From JABCYV01 sp963696025 (GTDB taxonomy: Bacteria; Acidobacteriota; Terriglobia; Terriglobales; Acidobacteriaceae), in assembly GCA_963696025.1 (NCBI GenBank), contig CAVOII010000004.1, forward strand, positions 372,001 through 436,000: a stretch of 64,000 nucleotides of DNA, given 5' to 3'. A program made the translations under genes and the position numbers. Positions 8,743-17,497 of this stretch are shown here, piece by piece. Each line of letters starts with the position of its first letter. Positions within the stretch are counted from its first letter, which is position 1. The notes beneath the pieces are model-generated. The model worked only from the letters and a program-made list of their open reading frames with translations. It was not told the origin of the DNA and did not search any database.

Positions 8743-9471
8743 ATGCCGGAAAACAGCAAGAATTCCCTAGCGGAACAAGTAGCGATCGTTACTGGCGCGG
8801 GCCGGGGCATTGGCGCAGCAATAGTGCGCAAGCTGGCAGAACTCGGAGCCACAACTGTACTCTGCGGACGCAAACGCGCTCCGCTGGAATCCACTGCCGC
8901 AGCGATCTCTCAATCGGGTGGACGGGCGGAAGTCGCCGAGTGCGACGTGATGGATCTGCGCTCCGTCGAAGCTGTCGCGAACCGGTTGGACCGCAGCTTT
9001 GGCCGCGCGGACATTCTGGTCAATAATGCCGGCGTTGGTGGTTTCGCGCAGCCTCTGCACCAGACGCCCCCGGACTCCTGGGAACAAATTCTGAATACGA
9101 ATTTGCGCGGGGTGTATTACTGCATTCGATCCTTTGCTCCTCTGATGATTCGCGGAGGCGGTGGGCACATCGTCAACATTTCGTCTCTTGCCGGAAAGAA
9201 TGCTCTACCCAACGGGGCCGCCTATGCCGCCTCCAAATGGGGATTGAATGGATTGAGCTACTCAGTGGCGGAGGAGTTGCGAGGCCACAACGTTCGGGTG
9301 TCAGTGATTTGTCCGGGTTCGGTGGATACTGATCTGAGCCCGCACGAGGGCAAAGATCCGAAGAAGATGCTGCAGCCGGCAGATCTAGCGCATGTGGTGG
9401 CAATGCTGGTAACGCAAGCTCCGCAGTCGTTCGTGAGCGAGGTCCTGCTGCGGCCAACACTCAAGCCTTAG
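8743..9471 (+). CDS. Short-chain dehydrogenase/reductase (FabG-like)
   Basis: 242 residues with the classical SDR layout: cofactor motif TGAGRGIG (about 18-25), NNAGVGG (about 93-99), catalytic Ser in ISSLAG (about 147) and YAASKWG (about 162-168) with Tyr and Lys in YxxxK. CGRKR after beta-2 suggests NADP(H) preference. The PGSVDT motif is present. The family reduces 3-oxoacyl-ACP or oxidises diverse alcohols; without a fatty-acid operon around it the substrate is open. The gene is followed by a convergent gene only seven bases away. Confidence 0.9.
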   Translation: MPENSKNSLAEQVAIVTGAGRGIGAAIVRKLAELGATTVLCGRKRAPLESTAAAISQSGGRAEVAECDVMDLRSVEAVANRLDRSFGRADILVNNAGVGGFAQPLHQTPPDSWEQILNTNLRGVYYCIRSFAPLMIRGGGGHIVNISSLAGKNALPNGAAYAASKWGLNGLSYSVAEELRGHNVRVSVICPGSVDTDLSPHEGKDPKKMLQPADLAHVVAMLVTQAPQSFVSEVLLRPTLKP

Positions 9472-9477
9472 GCTGCC

Positions 9478-9954
9478 CTACTTCTTGAAAAGATTCTCGA
9501 ACGCCTGCCGGGCATCGCCGGCTCGTACTGGGGCCGGAGTGGAAGTTTCCTTTTCCACCATGACTCGCATGGAAAAGAAGTTGCATTCGTTGCGTTCATC
9601 TTTTCGCGGAATCCGCTTGGGGATCGGCTGCGCACACTCGAATCGGCTGGAGGGATCGAAATAAGTGCACTGCTTGCAGGAATGAAGCTCAAAGCCACAC
9701 TTGGGACACCGGTCCAGGCGCTCAGCCAGGGATTGCAGTAGCGAGCCACATTGAGAGCAGCGGGAAACCGTGCGCGTGCCCGGCATCTGGATGGGTCGCG
9801 GGCCGAACGTATCTTTCTTTGTTGGCTTCTCAGTCGTTGGTTTTCTACGCGCTTCGTCGCCACCATCCTGGTATCCGTGCTGTCGGTATTTACGGTCAGA
9901 CACAACGGCCTCCGGCCGGGCGCAGACATTGTCTCGCTTGTGCGCACTCCGCAC
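9478..9954 (-). CDS. Zinc-ribbon protein of unknown function
   Basis: Up to 158 residues. It has two CxxC pairs in CSQCGSLL and CPKCGFELHSCKQC followed by FDPSSRFECAQP and a later NECNFF, so it probably binds one or two zinc ions. The N-terminal half is basic and low-complexity (RRKPTTEKPTKKD) and may be disordered. The start is uncertain: the longest frame starts at 9954, but an internal ATG at 9786 (MPGTRTVSRC) would give a 102-residue protein. It is divergent from the ytxH-like gene. I recognise the type from acidobacterial genomes but know no function. Confidence 0.65.
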   Translation of the reverse strand: MRSAHKRDNVCARPEAVVSDRKYRQHGYQDGGDEARRKPTTEKPTKKDTFGPRPIQMPGTRTVSRCSQCGSLLQSLAERLDRCPKCGFELHSCKQCTYFDPSSRFECAQPIPKRIPRKDERNECNFFSMRVMVEKETSTPAPVRAGDARQAFENLFKK

Positions 9955-10059
9955 AAGTACAGCCTAACCCCCGCAAACGTACAGACCGCTCTGAATTGTA
10001 TTTCACTACAGCGGGTGCTAACATCCGACTGGATAGTGAGCAAACGGGAGGTTGAATTT

Positions 10060-10374
10060 ATGGCAGACAGGGATGGCAACAGTTTCCTCTGGTTTCTTGC
10101 GGGACTCGGTGTGGGCGCCCTGGTAGGTGTTTTGTATGCACCGAATTCAGGCAGTGACACTCGAGAAGTTTTGCGATCCAAGGCCGACGAGGGCCGTGAG
10201 TTCATGCGCAATCGCGCCCGTCAAGCTCGTGAGCGTGCGGCAGATTTGGTAGACCGCGGTCGCGATGTGATGAACCAGCAGAAGGAGCAGTTTCGCGCGG
10301 CGTACGAAGCGGGCCGGCAGGCATATCATGAAGAAGTAACTGCCAAGGATAGTGGCACCGCTCAGAACCTTTGA
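10060..10374 (+). CDS. YtxH-like membrane-anchored protein
   Basis: 104 residues from an ATG preceded by GGGAGG. It starts MADRDGNSFLWFLAGLGVGALVGVLYAPNSG: a glycine-rich membrane segment (about 9-27) followed by the LYAPxSGxxTR signature of the YtxH family and an Arg/Ala-rich amphipathic helix. YtxH relatives are small envelope or stress proteins with no known enzymatic activity. An upstream in-frame extension exists, but it reads through the divergent gene's leader and lacks family-like sequence, so the internal ATG was chosen. It is followed 48 bases later by a DUF948-like gene, a pairing common in Gram-positive and acidobacterial genomes. Confidence 0.82.
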   Translation: MADRDGNSFLWFLAGLGVGALVGVLYAPNSGSDTREVLRSKADEGREFMRNRARQARERAADLVDRGRDVMNQQKEQFRAAYEAGRQAYHEEVTAKDSGTAQNL

Positions 10375-10422
10375 CGGCCGCAGGCTCCGCCGCAGTGTAA
10401 TGCGTGGCGCGGAGTAACCAAT

Positions 10423-10935
10423 ATGGACAATCAGACTCTTTTGAGCGCAACTTTTATCGCGATCACTGCCGCAGTGCTGCTTCAGGCGGGTATCCTGGTG
10501 GCTCTCTATTTGGCAGTCAGAAAGAGCGCCGCGCGGATGGAAGCCTTGGCCGTCGAGGTCAAGACCAAGGTGCTGCCCACCGCTGAGACTGCTCAAGCCA
10601 TGCTCGTTGAGTTGCGGCCAAAGATTGAAACGATTATGGCGAATGTCTCCGACTCGACCGCCCAGGTTCGCGGCCAGATCGCGCGTCTCGATACTACGAT
10701 CAACGACGTCCTCGACCGCACCAGACTGCAGATCATTCGCGCCGACGAACTGGTCAGCCGTACCATGGATCGGGTAGAGGAGACGTCCGAGATCGTCCAC
10801 AAGACCGTGGTCTCGCCGGTTCGCAGACTCTCCGGATTGATGCAGGGATTAACCGTCGGACTGGACTTCCTGTTCGCGGGAAAACGTCGCCGCCGTGACG
10901 GCGTGACCGTACCCCAGGACGAGATGTTTATCTAG
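10423..10935 (+). CDS. DUF948-like single-pass membrane protein
   Basis: 170 residues. A single N-terminal membrane helix (about 9-31, FIAITAAVLLQAGILVALYL) is followed by a long alpha-helical, heptad-like region (LAVEVKTKVLPTAETAQAM, then IARLDTTINDVLDRTR) and a basic C-terminus (AGKRRRRDG). This organisation matches DUF948/YoxC-type proteins, which often sit beside YtxH genes. The helical part probably lies in the cytoplasm or along the membrane. It is likely cotranscribed with the preceding gene. A structural or envelope-stress role is a guess. Confidence 0.7.
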   Translation: MDNQTLLSATFIAITAAVLLQAGILVALYLAVRKSAARMEALAVEVKTKVLPTAETAQAMLVELRPKIETIMANVSDSTAQVRGQIARLDTTINDVLDRTRLQIIRADELVSRTMDRVEETSEIVHKTVVSPVRRLSGLMQGLTVGLDFLFAGKRRRRDGVTVPQDEMFI

Positions 10936-10955
10936 TTCTCGCTGGATACCGAGAA
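10936..10955. terminator. Short stem-loop between convergent genes
   Basis: TTCTCG (10936-10941) pairs with CGAGAA (10950-10955) around an eight-base loop, directly after the DUF948-like stop and 11 bases before the mnmA stop. A bidirectional terminator is plausible, but there is no strong U tract. Confidence 0.35.
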
Positions 10956-10966
10956 TCGGCCCTGTC

Positions 10967-12079
10967 TTACTCGATCCAACCGCCTCCGACGACCAAGTCA
11001 CCGTCATAAAACACTGCAGCCTGACCGGGGGTGATTGCACGTTGCGCATCGTCAAAGGTCGCTAGCACTTCATCCTCGCCGCATTTTTCAACCCACGCCG
11101 GAGCTGGCTCGTGTCGATGGCGGATCTTTACTACGACTCGCATCGGCTCCAGCAGATCGTGGATTGCGATGAAGTTGACACGATGGGCGCGCAGCGAGCG
11201 CGAATAGAGATCTTCCTGCTTACCTACTACAACTTGTCGAGTATCTCCCTTGATCTGGATCACGTAGAGGGGCGAGCCCGTGGCCACGCCCAACCCCTTG
11301 CGCTGCCCTACGGTGAAGTTGTGGATGCCGCGGTGCTCGCCAATCACTTGCCCGTCGCTGGTGACCAGTTCTCCCGCCGTGTCGGGCAAAGCGTCGCTCT
11401 GCTCGGCCAGGTAGGCATCGAGAAAACGCTTGTAGTCGCCGCCGGGGACGAAGCAGATCTCCTGTGAATCCTGCTTTTCGGCAAGGGCCAGGCCGTGGCG
11501 CCTGGCTAGCTCGCGGACCTCAGACTTCAGCATTTCGCCGAGTGGAAACAGCGTTCGGCTGAGCTGCCGCTGAGTAAGGCCAAATAGGAAGTAAGTTTGG
11601 TCCTTCGAGCGATCAGCAGGACGCTTTAGCAGCCAGCGGCAAGTGGCCTCATCGAACCGCACGCGCGCATAGTGCCCCGTCGCAAGTGCGTCAGCGCCAA
11701 TTTGCTGCGCGACAGTGAGTAACTGGTCAAACTTCAAGTGATTGTTGCACAAACTGCAGGGGATCGGGGTTCGCCCGGACAGATACTCCTCGACAAAAGG
11801 ACGAATAACATCGCGCTCGAAACGGTCCTCGTGGTTTACCACGTAGTACGGGATACCAATCGTCTCGGCGACGCGACGGGCGTCGTAAACGTCGTCCAGA
11901 GAGCAACAACGTCCCTGCGCCGCTTCGGGCATGCCCTCGTGTCCTGCCAGGCGACGCTGGTTCCAGAGCTGCATGGTCAGGCCGACAACTTGGTGCCCCT
12001 CCGCGCAAAGCATGGCCGCAACGGTCGAGGAATCGACTCCGCCTGACATGGCTACGGCGATGGTCTTGGCTTCGGGCAT
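10967..12079 (-). CDS. mnmA: tRNA-specific 2-thiouridylase MnmA
   Basis: 370 residues. It thiolates U34 of the Lys, Glu and Gln tRNAs, using sulfur passed from a cysteine desulfurase. Visible: PP-loop SGGVDSS (about 11-17) for ATP binding; the CSLCNNHLKF motif (about 109-118), whose first Cys is one of the catalytic pair; EICFVPGGDY (about 208), holding the second Cys; and the C-terminal beta-barrel ending GDLVVGGGWIE. A Cys pair in GRCCSLDD is also seen. It lies 58 bases downstream of a cysteine desulfurase gene on the same strand, fitting a dedicated sulfur relay. Confidence 0.96.
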   Translation of the reverse strand: MPEAKTIAVAMSGGVDSSTVAAMLCAEGHQVVGLTMQLWNQRRLAGHEGMPEAAQGRCCSLDDVYDARRVAETIGIPYYVVNHEDRFERDVIRPFVEEYLSGRTPIPCSLCNNHLKFDQLLTVAQQIGADALATGHYARVRFDEATCRWLLKRPADRSKDQTYFLFGLTQRQLSRTLFPLGEMLKSEVRELARRHGLALAEKQDSQEICFVPGGDYKRFLDAYLAEQSDALPDTAGELVTSDGQVIGEHRGIHNFTVGQRKGLGVATGSPLYVIQIKGDTRQVVVGKQEDLYSRSLRAHRVNFIAIHDLLEPMRVVVKIRHRHEPAPAWVEKCGEDEVLATFDDAQRAITPGQAAVFYDGDLVVGGGWIE

Positions 12080-12137
12080 CTGGCACTCAACACTTAGCGT
12101 TTAGTCCTCGGTACTTTGAAGGACCAAATGCCGACTG

Positions 12138-13304
12138 CTAGCGGCTAACTACTGCCTTATTGTAAACCGGTGAAAGCTCCCGTAAGCGGGCCACGGTTCC
12201 TGGAACCAAACTAAGAGCAAATTCGACATCGTTGGGCGTGTTCTGTTTGCCCAGGCTGAAGCGGAGGCTGGCCCGAGCCCGATCCCGCCGCAATCCCATC
12301 GCGGTTAGGACGTGTGAGGGTTCCATCGCGCCGGAAGAACATGCCGCCCCGGTTGAGACAGCCAGGCCCTTGAGATCGAGCGCTATTACCAGCGCTTCAC
12401 CATCAATGTAGTCAAAATAAATGTTCGTGGTATTGGGCACGCGCGGCGCGCGTTCACCGTTCACGGCCGTGGCCTCCACTTCCTCTAGAATCGTCTGCTC
12501 CAACCGATCGCGCATGGCGGACATTTGCCCCGGATGACCCTGTTGGAGACCGTTCCAAGCCACCTCCGCCGCTTTGCCTAAGCCAACAATGCCGGGAACG
12601 TTTTCCGTTCCTGCTCGCCGGGAGCGCTCGTGGCTTCCCCCGTAGAGCATGGGCCGCAGGGCCGTCCCCTTGCGCACGCAGAGCGCTCCCACTCCCTGCG
12701 GCGCGTGCATCTTGTGTCCAGAAATCGAAAGCAGATTGCAGGCGATGCGGCCTACGTCGATTGCGACTTTGCCGGCAGCCTGTACTGCGTCCGTATGAAA
12801 GTAAACGTCAGCGTCAGCGGCTATCTTGCCAAATTCCTCAACCGGCTGTAGCACGCCGGTTTCGTTGTTGGCCATCATGATGGTGATCAGCTTCGTATTC
12901 GGACGCAACGCAAGCCGCACGTCACCCGGATCGATCAGTCCGCGACCATCCACTGGTACGTAGGTGACTTCGCATCCCAGGACTTCCAGGTGCTTGCATG
13001 CGTTCAGAACCGCATGATGCTCGATTGTAGAAGTGATGATGTGGTCACGATGGCCGACGGTGCCAAAGATCGCCAGATTATCCCCTTCGGTGCCGCCGCT
13101 CGTGAAGACGATCTCAGAAGCAAGGCATCCGAGCAGGCAAGCTATAGAGTCGCGCGCCCGCTCCACGGCCGCCCGCGTTTCCTGTCCACGACGGTGGATG
13201 GATGACGCGTTGCCAAACCGCTCCCCAAAGAATGGCTGCATCGCCTCAAGGACCTCAGGAAGCACGGGCGTACTAGCGTTGTTGTCGAGATAAACGCGGC
13301 GCAT
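12138..13304 (-). CDS. Cysteine desulfurase (NifS/IscS class)
   Basis: 388 residues, PLP-dependent. It takes sulfur from cysteine as an enzyme-bound persulfide. Visible: N-terminus YLDNNASTP, the PLP-binding lysine in SISGHKMHAPQG (about 200), HTDAVQ, and the catalytic Cys loop STGAACSSGAMEPSH (about 325-340). The GAACSSG loop is the flexible class I (NifS/IscS) form rather than the SufS form. It sits directly upstream of mnmA, so tRNA thiolation is the likely main job; support of Fe-S assembly (a NifU-like scaffold lies at 31026-31385) is also possible. Confidence 0.93.
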   Translation of the reverse strand: MRRVYLDNNASTPVLPEVLEAMQPFFGERFGNASSIHRRGQETRAAVERARDSIACLLGCLASEIVFTSGGTEGDNLAIFGTVGHRDHIITSTIEHHAVLNACKHLEVLGCEVTYVPVDGRGLIDPGDVRLALRPNTKLITIMMANNETGVLQPVEEFGKIAADADVYFHTDAVQAAGKVAIDVGRIACNLLSISGHKMHAPQGVGALCVRKGTALRPMLYGGSHERSRRAGTENVPGIVGLGKAAEVAWNGLQQGHPGQMSAMRDRLEQTILEEVEATAVNGERAPRVPNTTNIYFDYIDGEALVIALDLKGLAVSTGAACSSGAMEPSHVLTAMGLRRDRARASLRFSLGKQNTPNDVEFALSLVPGTVARLRELSPVYNKAVVSR

Positions 13305-13585
13305 TGAGCCTCGGCGTTATTTTACGCTTTCGGGAAATGGCGCACCCAAAAGGGGATTGATAAGAAGATGCCGAGATTACCAAGGTCATTCCAAAAGCCT
13401 TGCTGGAAGCGGATTCTCAGCGGGCCGGGACTGCATAGTGGCCAGTTTCTTGGCTTTTCAGGTGAAAATCATTTCTCCTCTAACTAACCCATACAGGCTA
13501 ACCGTCGCATTTACAATCTGTTGGCACTGGCGAGTGAATTGCAAAGGAAAGGCTGGTAACTAATTTCTGTAAGGGGTCCGAGCAC

Positions 13586-14254
13586 ATGCGCCACTCTCGT
13601 GTACTAAGGGTACTTCTCCTTTCACTCGCAAGTCTCCTGTTTAGCAGTGCGGCACTGGCCGATTCGGTGAATTTGACGCTCATCGGGCCAGGAGGCAACA
13701 ACGGCGGCGGAGTCTACACTTATCCCTACAACTTCTACATCGGCGGTAGCACGACGGCGACGCCCCTCATCTGCGACACCTTCGACAATGAGGTTGTGGC
13801 GGGCGAGCATTGGACTGCGAATGTTAATGGTTTGCTTAATGGCAACGGATTGTTCGGGAATAATTCAAACTACAAAACCGCGGGCCTTATCTTCGAGGGC
13901 ATATTGGCAGGCACCGTAAACCCAACCGTGGGCAATTGGGCTATCTGGGGATTGTTCTCTTCTAATGCCGCGAGTAATCCTTACTTCTGGGGCAGCGGGG
14001 CAGCTTTTCTTGACCTCCAATACTCGTTCGCGGCCGCTTCTACATCCGACAGCGCGTTCAATGGCCTCGTCCTCTACACGCCGGTGGACGGCACCCAGAG
14101 TTGGGGAGGAACACCGCAAGAATACATTGGATTGGTGCCTGCTCCGGAGCCCGGTGAACTCAGCCTGATGATTGCCGCTTTAGTTGTTGGTCTGGCAGGA
14201 ATTGCTTGCGCCAGCAAGCTTGGACTTAAACCTGTAATCTCTTTAAAACCGTAG
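13586..14254 (+). CDS. Secreted protein with PEP-CTERM-type sorting tail
   Basis: 222 residues with AAGGGG before the ATG. A signal peptide (MRHSRVLRVLLLSLASLLFSSAALA) is followed by a Gly/Asn-rich beta-type domain (NLTLIGPGGNNGGGVYTYPY). The C-terminus PEPGELSLMIAALVVGLAGIA is a Pro-Glu-Pro motif followed by a hydrophobic helix and a weakly basic tail, as in substrates of exosortase EpsH/XrtA systems. Basic residues after the helix are fewer than usual. No exosortase gene lies in the window. Such proteins are exported and associated with exopolysaccharide or the surface. The specific function is unknown. Confidence 0.75.
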   Translation: MRHSRVLRVLLLSLASLLFSSAALADSVNLTLIGPGGNNGGGVYTYPYNFYIGGSTTATPLICDTFDNEVVAGEHWTANVNGLLNGNGLFGNNSNYKTAGLIFEGILAGTVNPTVGNWAIWGLFSSNAASNPYFWGSGAAFLDLQYSFAAASTSDSAFNGLVLYTPVDGTQSWGGTPQEYIGLVPAPEPGELSLMIAALVVGLAGIACASKLGLKPVISLKP

Positions 14255-14275
14255 GAACCGACCGCTGAGCGGCCC

Positions 14276-15418
14276 CTAGCGCTGTTGTATCGGGACGTAG
14301 TGCTCGGGGTACGCCGGACCAATATAGTCCGCACGCGGACGAATCAGGCGGTTGTCGTCCAGTTGCTCGATGACGTGCGCCGTCCACCCACTGACCCGGG
14401 ACACTGCAAACACCGGCGTGAACAAATCCACGTCAATACCCAGATTGTGATAGGTCGAAGCCGAATAGAAATCAACGTTCGCGTTCAGATTCTTGTCTGC
14501 CTTCACAAACTTTTCGATCTGGGCTGACATTTCGTACCACTTGTCTTGACCACTGGCATGCCCCAGGTCTCGTGACATCTTTCGCAGATGCGTGGCGCGC
14601 GGATCTTCGGTGTGATACACCCGGTGACCGAAGCCGGGAATTTTCTTCTTCTGCGCCAGCATCCCCTTCACATACTCCACCGGATCGGCGCCGGCTTTGT
14701 CGATGGCTTGCAGAATCTGGAATACGGCCTCATTGGCGCCGCCATGCAAGGGTCCTTTGAGCGCTCCAATGGCAGAGGTGATTGCGGAGTGCATATCAGA
14801 TAGGGTTGCCGCGGTGACCCGCGCCGCGAACGTGGAAGCGTTGAGTTCATGGTCAGCGTGAAGGATCAACGCAATGTCGAGGGCCCGTTCCGCCGTAGCC
14901 GAAGGAGGCGTCCCATTCAACTGCAGAAGAAAATTCGCCGCATGCGAAAGTGACCGGTCGGGTTCGATGACATTTTTCCCCTTCCGAATGCGATCGTAAG
15001 CGGCAACAATCATGGGAATCTGCGAAGTCAGACGAATCGACTTGCGGATATTCGCATCGTGGTCGTTGTTCTTTTCATCAGGGTCGTAGAAAGAGAGTGC
15101 GGAAACCGCCGTGCGCAGCACATCCATGGGCTGAGTGCCCTTTGGCGCCGTACGCAAGAGATTGATGATCGCCGGATCCAGCTTCCGCTCTGCCGCCATT
15201 CGCTCGCGGAGGCCTTTAAGCTCCTCCCGCGTGGGCAGTTTGCTGAACCACAGGAGATAACAGGTTTCTTCGAAGGTAGAATTGTCGGCCAGTTCGTGAA
15301 TATCAATGCCACGATATGCCAGAACGCCCTGGTCCCCGTCGATGTAGCAGATGCTGGAAGTGGTGGCAACCACTCCTTCCAAGCCTTTCGGGGTGTTCAT
15401 GGTGGTCAGGCTGGACAT
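14276..15418 (-). CDS. gltA: Citrate synthase (or 2-methylcitrate synthase)
   Basis: 380 residues, the short dimeric citrate-synthase type. It starts MSSLTTMNTPKGLEGVVATTSSICYIDGD, with LAYRGIDIHELA typical of the family. Active-site segments: HADHELNAST with the catalytic His (about 187), LHGGANEAV (about 223), GFGHRVYHTEDPRA with the second His (about 260), and DFYSA with the Asp (about 313). It condenses acetyl-CoA with oxaloacetate. The short type overlaps in sequence with 2-methylcitrate synthase, but no prpB or prpD lies nearby, so TCA-cycle citrate synthase is favoured. It is divergent from the secretin gene. Confidence 0.93.
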   Translation of the reverse strand: MSSLTTMNTPKGLEGVVATTSSICYIDGDQGVLAYRGIDIHELADNSTFEETCYLLWFSKLPTREELKGLRERMAAERKLDPAIINLLRTAPKGTQPMDVLRTAVSALSFYDPDEKNNDHDANIRKSIRLTSQIPMIVAAYDRIRKGKNVIEPDRSLSHAANFLLQLNGTPPSATAERALDIALILHADHELNASTFAARVTAATLSDMHSAITSAIGALKGPLHGGANEAVFQILQAIDKAGADPVEYVKGMLAQKKKIPGFGHRVYHTEDPRATHLRKMSRDLGHASGQDKWYEMSAQIEKFVKADKNLNANVDFYSASTYHNLGIDVDLFTPVFAVSRVSGWTAHVIEQLDDNRLIRPRADYIGPAYPEHYVPIQQR

Positions 15419-15649
15419 GGTTCCTCACTCACCCTTCTGAATAATTTCCGGTTGTGAAGGCACGAGAGGGAAACCGGATGCATGCCTGCGCAACTAACTT
15501 TTATACGCCAAACAGGGTTAACTTTCCAACCGCCCCAAACCAAACCAGGAGCAATTGTCGCCGCTGGTGGGCGTCTGGGTGTGAACGAAGGTACACACTC
15601 CGCCCGAAAATGAGTCCCGTCTGGCAGCATTCCCGGTTACAATCCGAGC

Positions 15650-17491
15650 GTGCGTTGGGTGAATTCGGTCCTGATATTATTGGCTCTGACCGTGGCTGGC
15701 TTCTGCGCGGACCAGCCAAAAGATCTGCCCCTTTTGCCCTGCCCTGAGGGCTCTCCTGGCACTCCCGCCTGTACTCCTTCCAAGAAGGAATTGAACGAGG
15801 CCAAATACGCCTTTGCCAAGGGGATGAAATTACAGCGAAAGAAGCGCGCGGATGAGGCTCTCGACCAATTCGAGACTGCGGCTCGGTTGAATCCGCAAGA
15901 CATGGAATACCTCACCGCACGAGAAATGACTCGGCAACAAATAGTGTTCGATCATTTGCAACGTGGCAACAGGGCATTGCTGCAAGGCAAGCAAGTGGAA
16001 GCACTGGCCGAATTTCGCAACGCATTGCACCTGGATCCCCACAACGACTTCGCACAGCAGCGTTTACGCGACGCGCTCGGCGAATGGGCCCCCAAAACAT
16101 CGGACACTCCGCGAGTTTTGGCGGACGAGGGCGAAATCCGGGTCAGCCCGAAGCAGATCCGCGCCGATTTTCACTACCGCGGCGATAGCCGTGGGCTGCT
16201 GACGCAGGTAGCAGCCGCGTTCGGAGTGACCGTAATCTTTGACGATTCCGTGGCCTCGCGAGCAGTCCGCTTCGACATCGGCGATGTGGATTTTTACAGC
16301 GCCATGTACGCGGCTTGTGAGGTAACCCACACCTTTTGGACGTCGGTGGCAGAGAAGCAAGTCCTGCTGGCCTCCGAATCCCCTGAGAATCACCGTCAAT
16401 TCGACCGCATGGCGATGCGGACCTTTTATGTGCCAAACGTGAGTGTGCCGCAGGACTTGAACGATATCAGTAGCCTGTTGCGCGTGCTGTTTGAAATACA
16501 CTTCATTTCCCCGCAACCGGCTCGTCAATGCATCGAAGTGCGCGCGCCCGTGCGCACGCTGGATGCTGCCACTCAGTTTATCGAGGCGTTGGGATCGTCG
16601 CGTCCCCAAGTAATGCTGGATGTGCACGTTTACGAGATTAGTCATACCCTGACCCGAAACATGGGACTGCAAATTCCCACTCAATTCAAGTTATTCAACA
16701 TACCCGCAGCAGCCCTGGCAGCGCTGGGCGGACAGAACATTCAACAGCTGATCAACCAACTCATCTCCAGCGGCGGTATCAACCAGGCCAACTCCCAGTC
16801 CCTCTCAGCTCTCCTGGCGCAGTTGCAAGGCCAGCAGAATTCGATCTTCAGCCAGCCACTGGCCACGTTCGGCGGTGGCCTGACTTTCATGGGATTGAGC
16901 TTGGGGACCCTGGGCGCACAATTGTCCCTAAACGAGAGCACTGCCAGAACGCTGGAACACGCCACGCTGCGAGCGGCCCAGGGCAATGAGGCCAACCTCC
17001 ACATTGGCGCGCGCTTTCCGATCTTGAACGCTAGTTTCGCGCCCATCTTCAATAGCACGGCTATTTCGCAGGTGATCCAAAACAATAGCTTCCAGGCTCC
17101 GGTGCCATCCTTCAACTACGAGGATATCGGACTGAGCATCAAAGCGAAGCCGGTGGTGACCGGTGACTCGAATGTGAGTTTGCAATTGGAACTTCAGTTT
17201 CGCGCTCTCGGAGCCCAGTCCTTTAACGGCATCCCGGTCATTTCGAACCGTGAATACAAGGGCAACATTACCCTGGCAGACGGAGAGCCGGCAGTGGTCG
17301 CCGGCACCCTATCGCGTACCGAACAACTCAGCATGACTGGAATCCCTGGCCTGGGGTTGGTTCCCGGACTGAATAAGATCATGACCAGTAATACCAAAGA
17401 AGTGGACGATGACGAATTGCTGATCGTGATAACTCCCCATGTGACCAGCGCGTCCTCAGGTCAGACCACCGAAGTTTGGCTGGCGAGATAA
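15650..17491 (+). CDS. Orphan secretin with N-terminal TPR repeats
   Basis: 613 residues from a GTG start. Order: signal peptide (about 1-20), two or three TPR units (about 45-140, for example ALDQFETAARLNPQD and ALAEFRNALHLDPHN), small N-domains (about 165-330, including IRADFHYRGDSRGLLTQ and VRTLDAATQFIEAL), and a secretin domain (about 330-605) with ARFPILNA, SFNYEDIGLSIKAKPVV and the C-terminal NTKEVDDDELLIVITPHV. Secretins form outer-membrane channels for type II/III/IV systems. No pilus or secretion genes lie beside it, so it is an orphan or serves a distant locus. The TPR part may bind a partner. Confidence 0.85.
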   Translation: MRWVNSVLILLALTVAGFCADQPKDLPLLPCPEGSPGTPACTPSKKELNEAKYAFAKGMKLQRKKRADEALDQFETAARLNPQDMEYLTAREMTRQQIVFDHLQRGNRALLQGKQVEALAEFRNALHLDPHNDFAQQRLRDALGEWAPKTSDTPRVLADEGEIRVSPKQIRADFHYRGDSRGLLTQVAAAFGVTVIFDDSVASRAVRFDIGDVDFYSAMYAACEVTHTFWTSVAEKQVLLASESPENHRQFDRMAMRTFYVPNVSVPQDLNDISSLLRVLFEIHFISPQPARQCIEVRAPVRTLDAATQFIEALGSSRPQVMLDVHVYEISHTLTRNMGLQIPTQFKLFNIPAAALAALGGQNIQQLINQLISSGGINQANSQSLSALLAQLQGQQNSIFSQPLATFGGGLTFMGLSLGTLGAQLSLNESTARTLEHATLRAAQGNEANLHIGARFPILNASFAPIFNSTAISQVIQNNSFQAPVPSFNYEDIGLSIKAKPVVTGDSNVSLQLELQFRALGAQSFNGIPVISNREYKGNITLADGEPAVVAGTLSRTEQLSMTGIPGLGLVPGLNKIMTSNTKEVDDDELLIVITPHVTSASSGQTTEVWLAR

Positions 17492-17497
17492 CGTAAA

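Noticed and set aside
9751..10059. N-terminal extension of the YtxH-like protein
   Set aside because: It reads through the leader of the divergent zinc-ribbon gene; the internal ATG at 10060 has a good ribosome binding site and the family start.
15499..15650. Riboswitch between citrate synthase and the secretin gene
   Set aside because: No conserved motif or terminator/antiterminator pair could be drawn.
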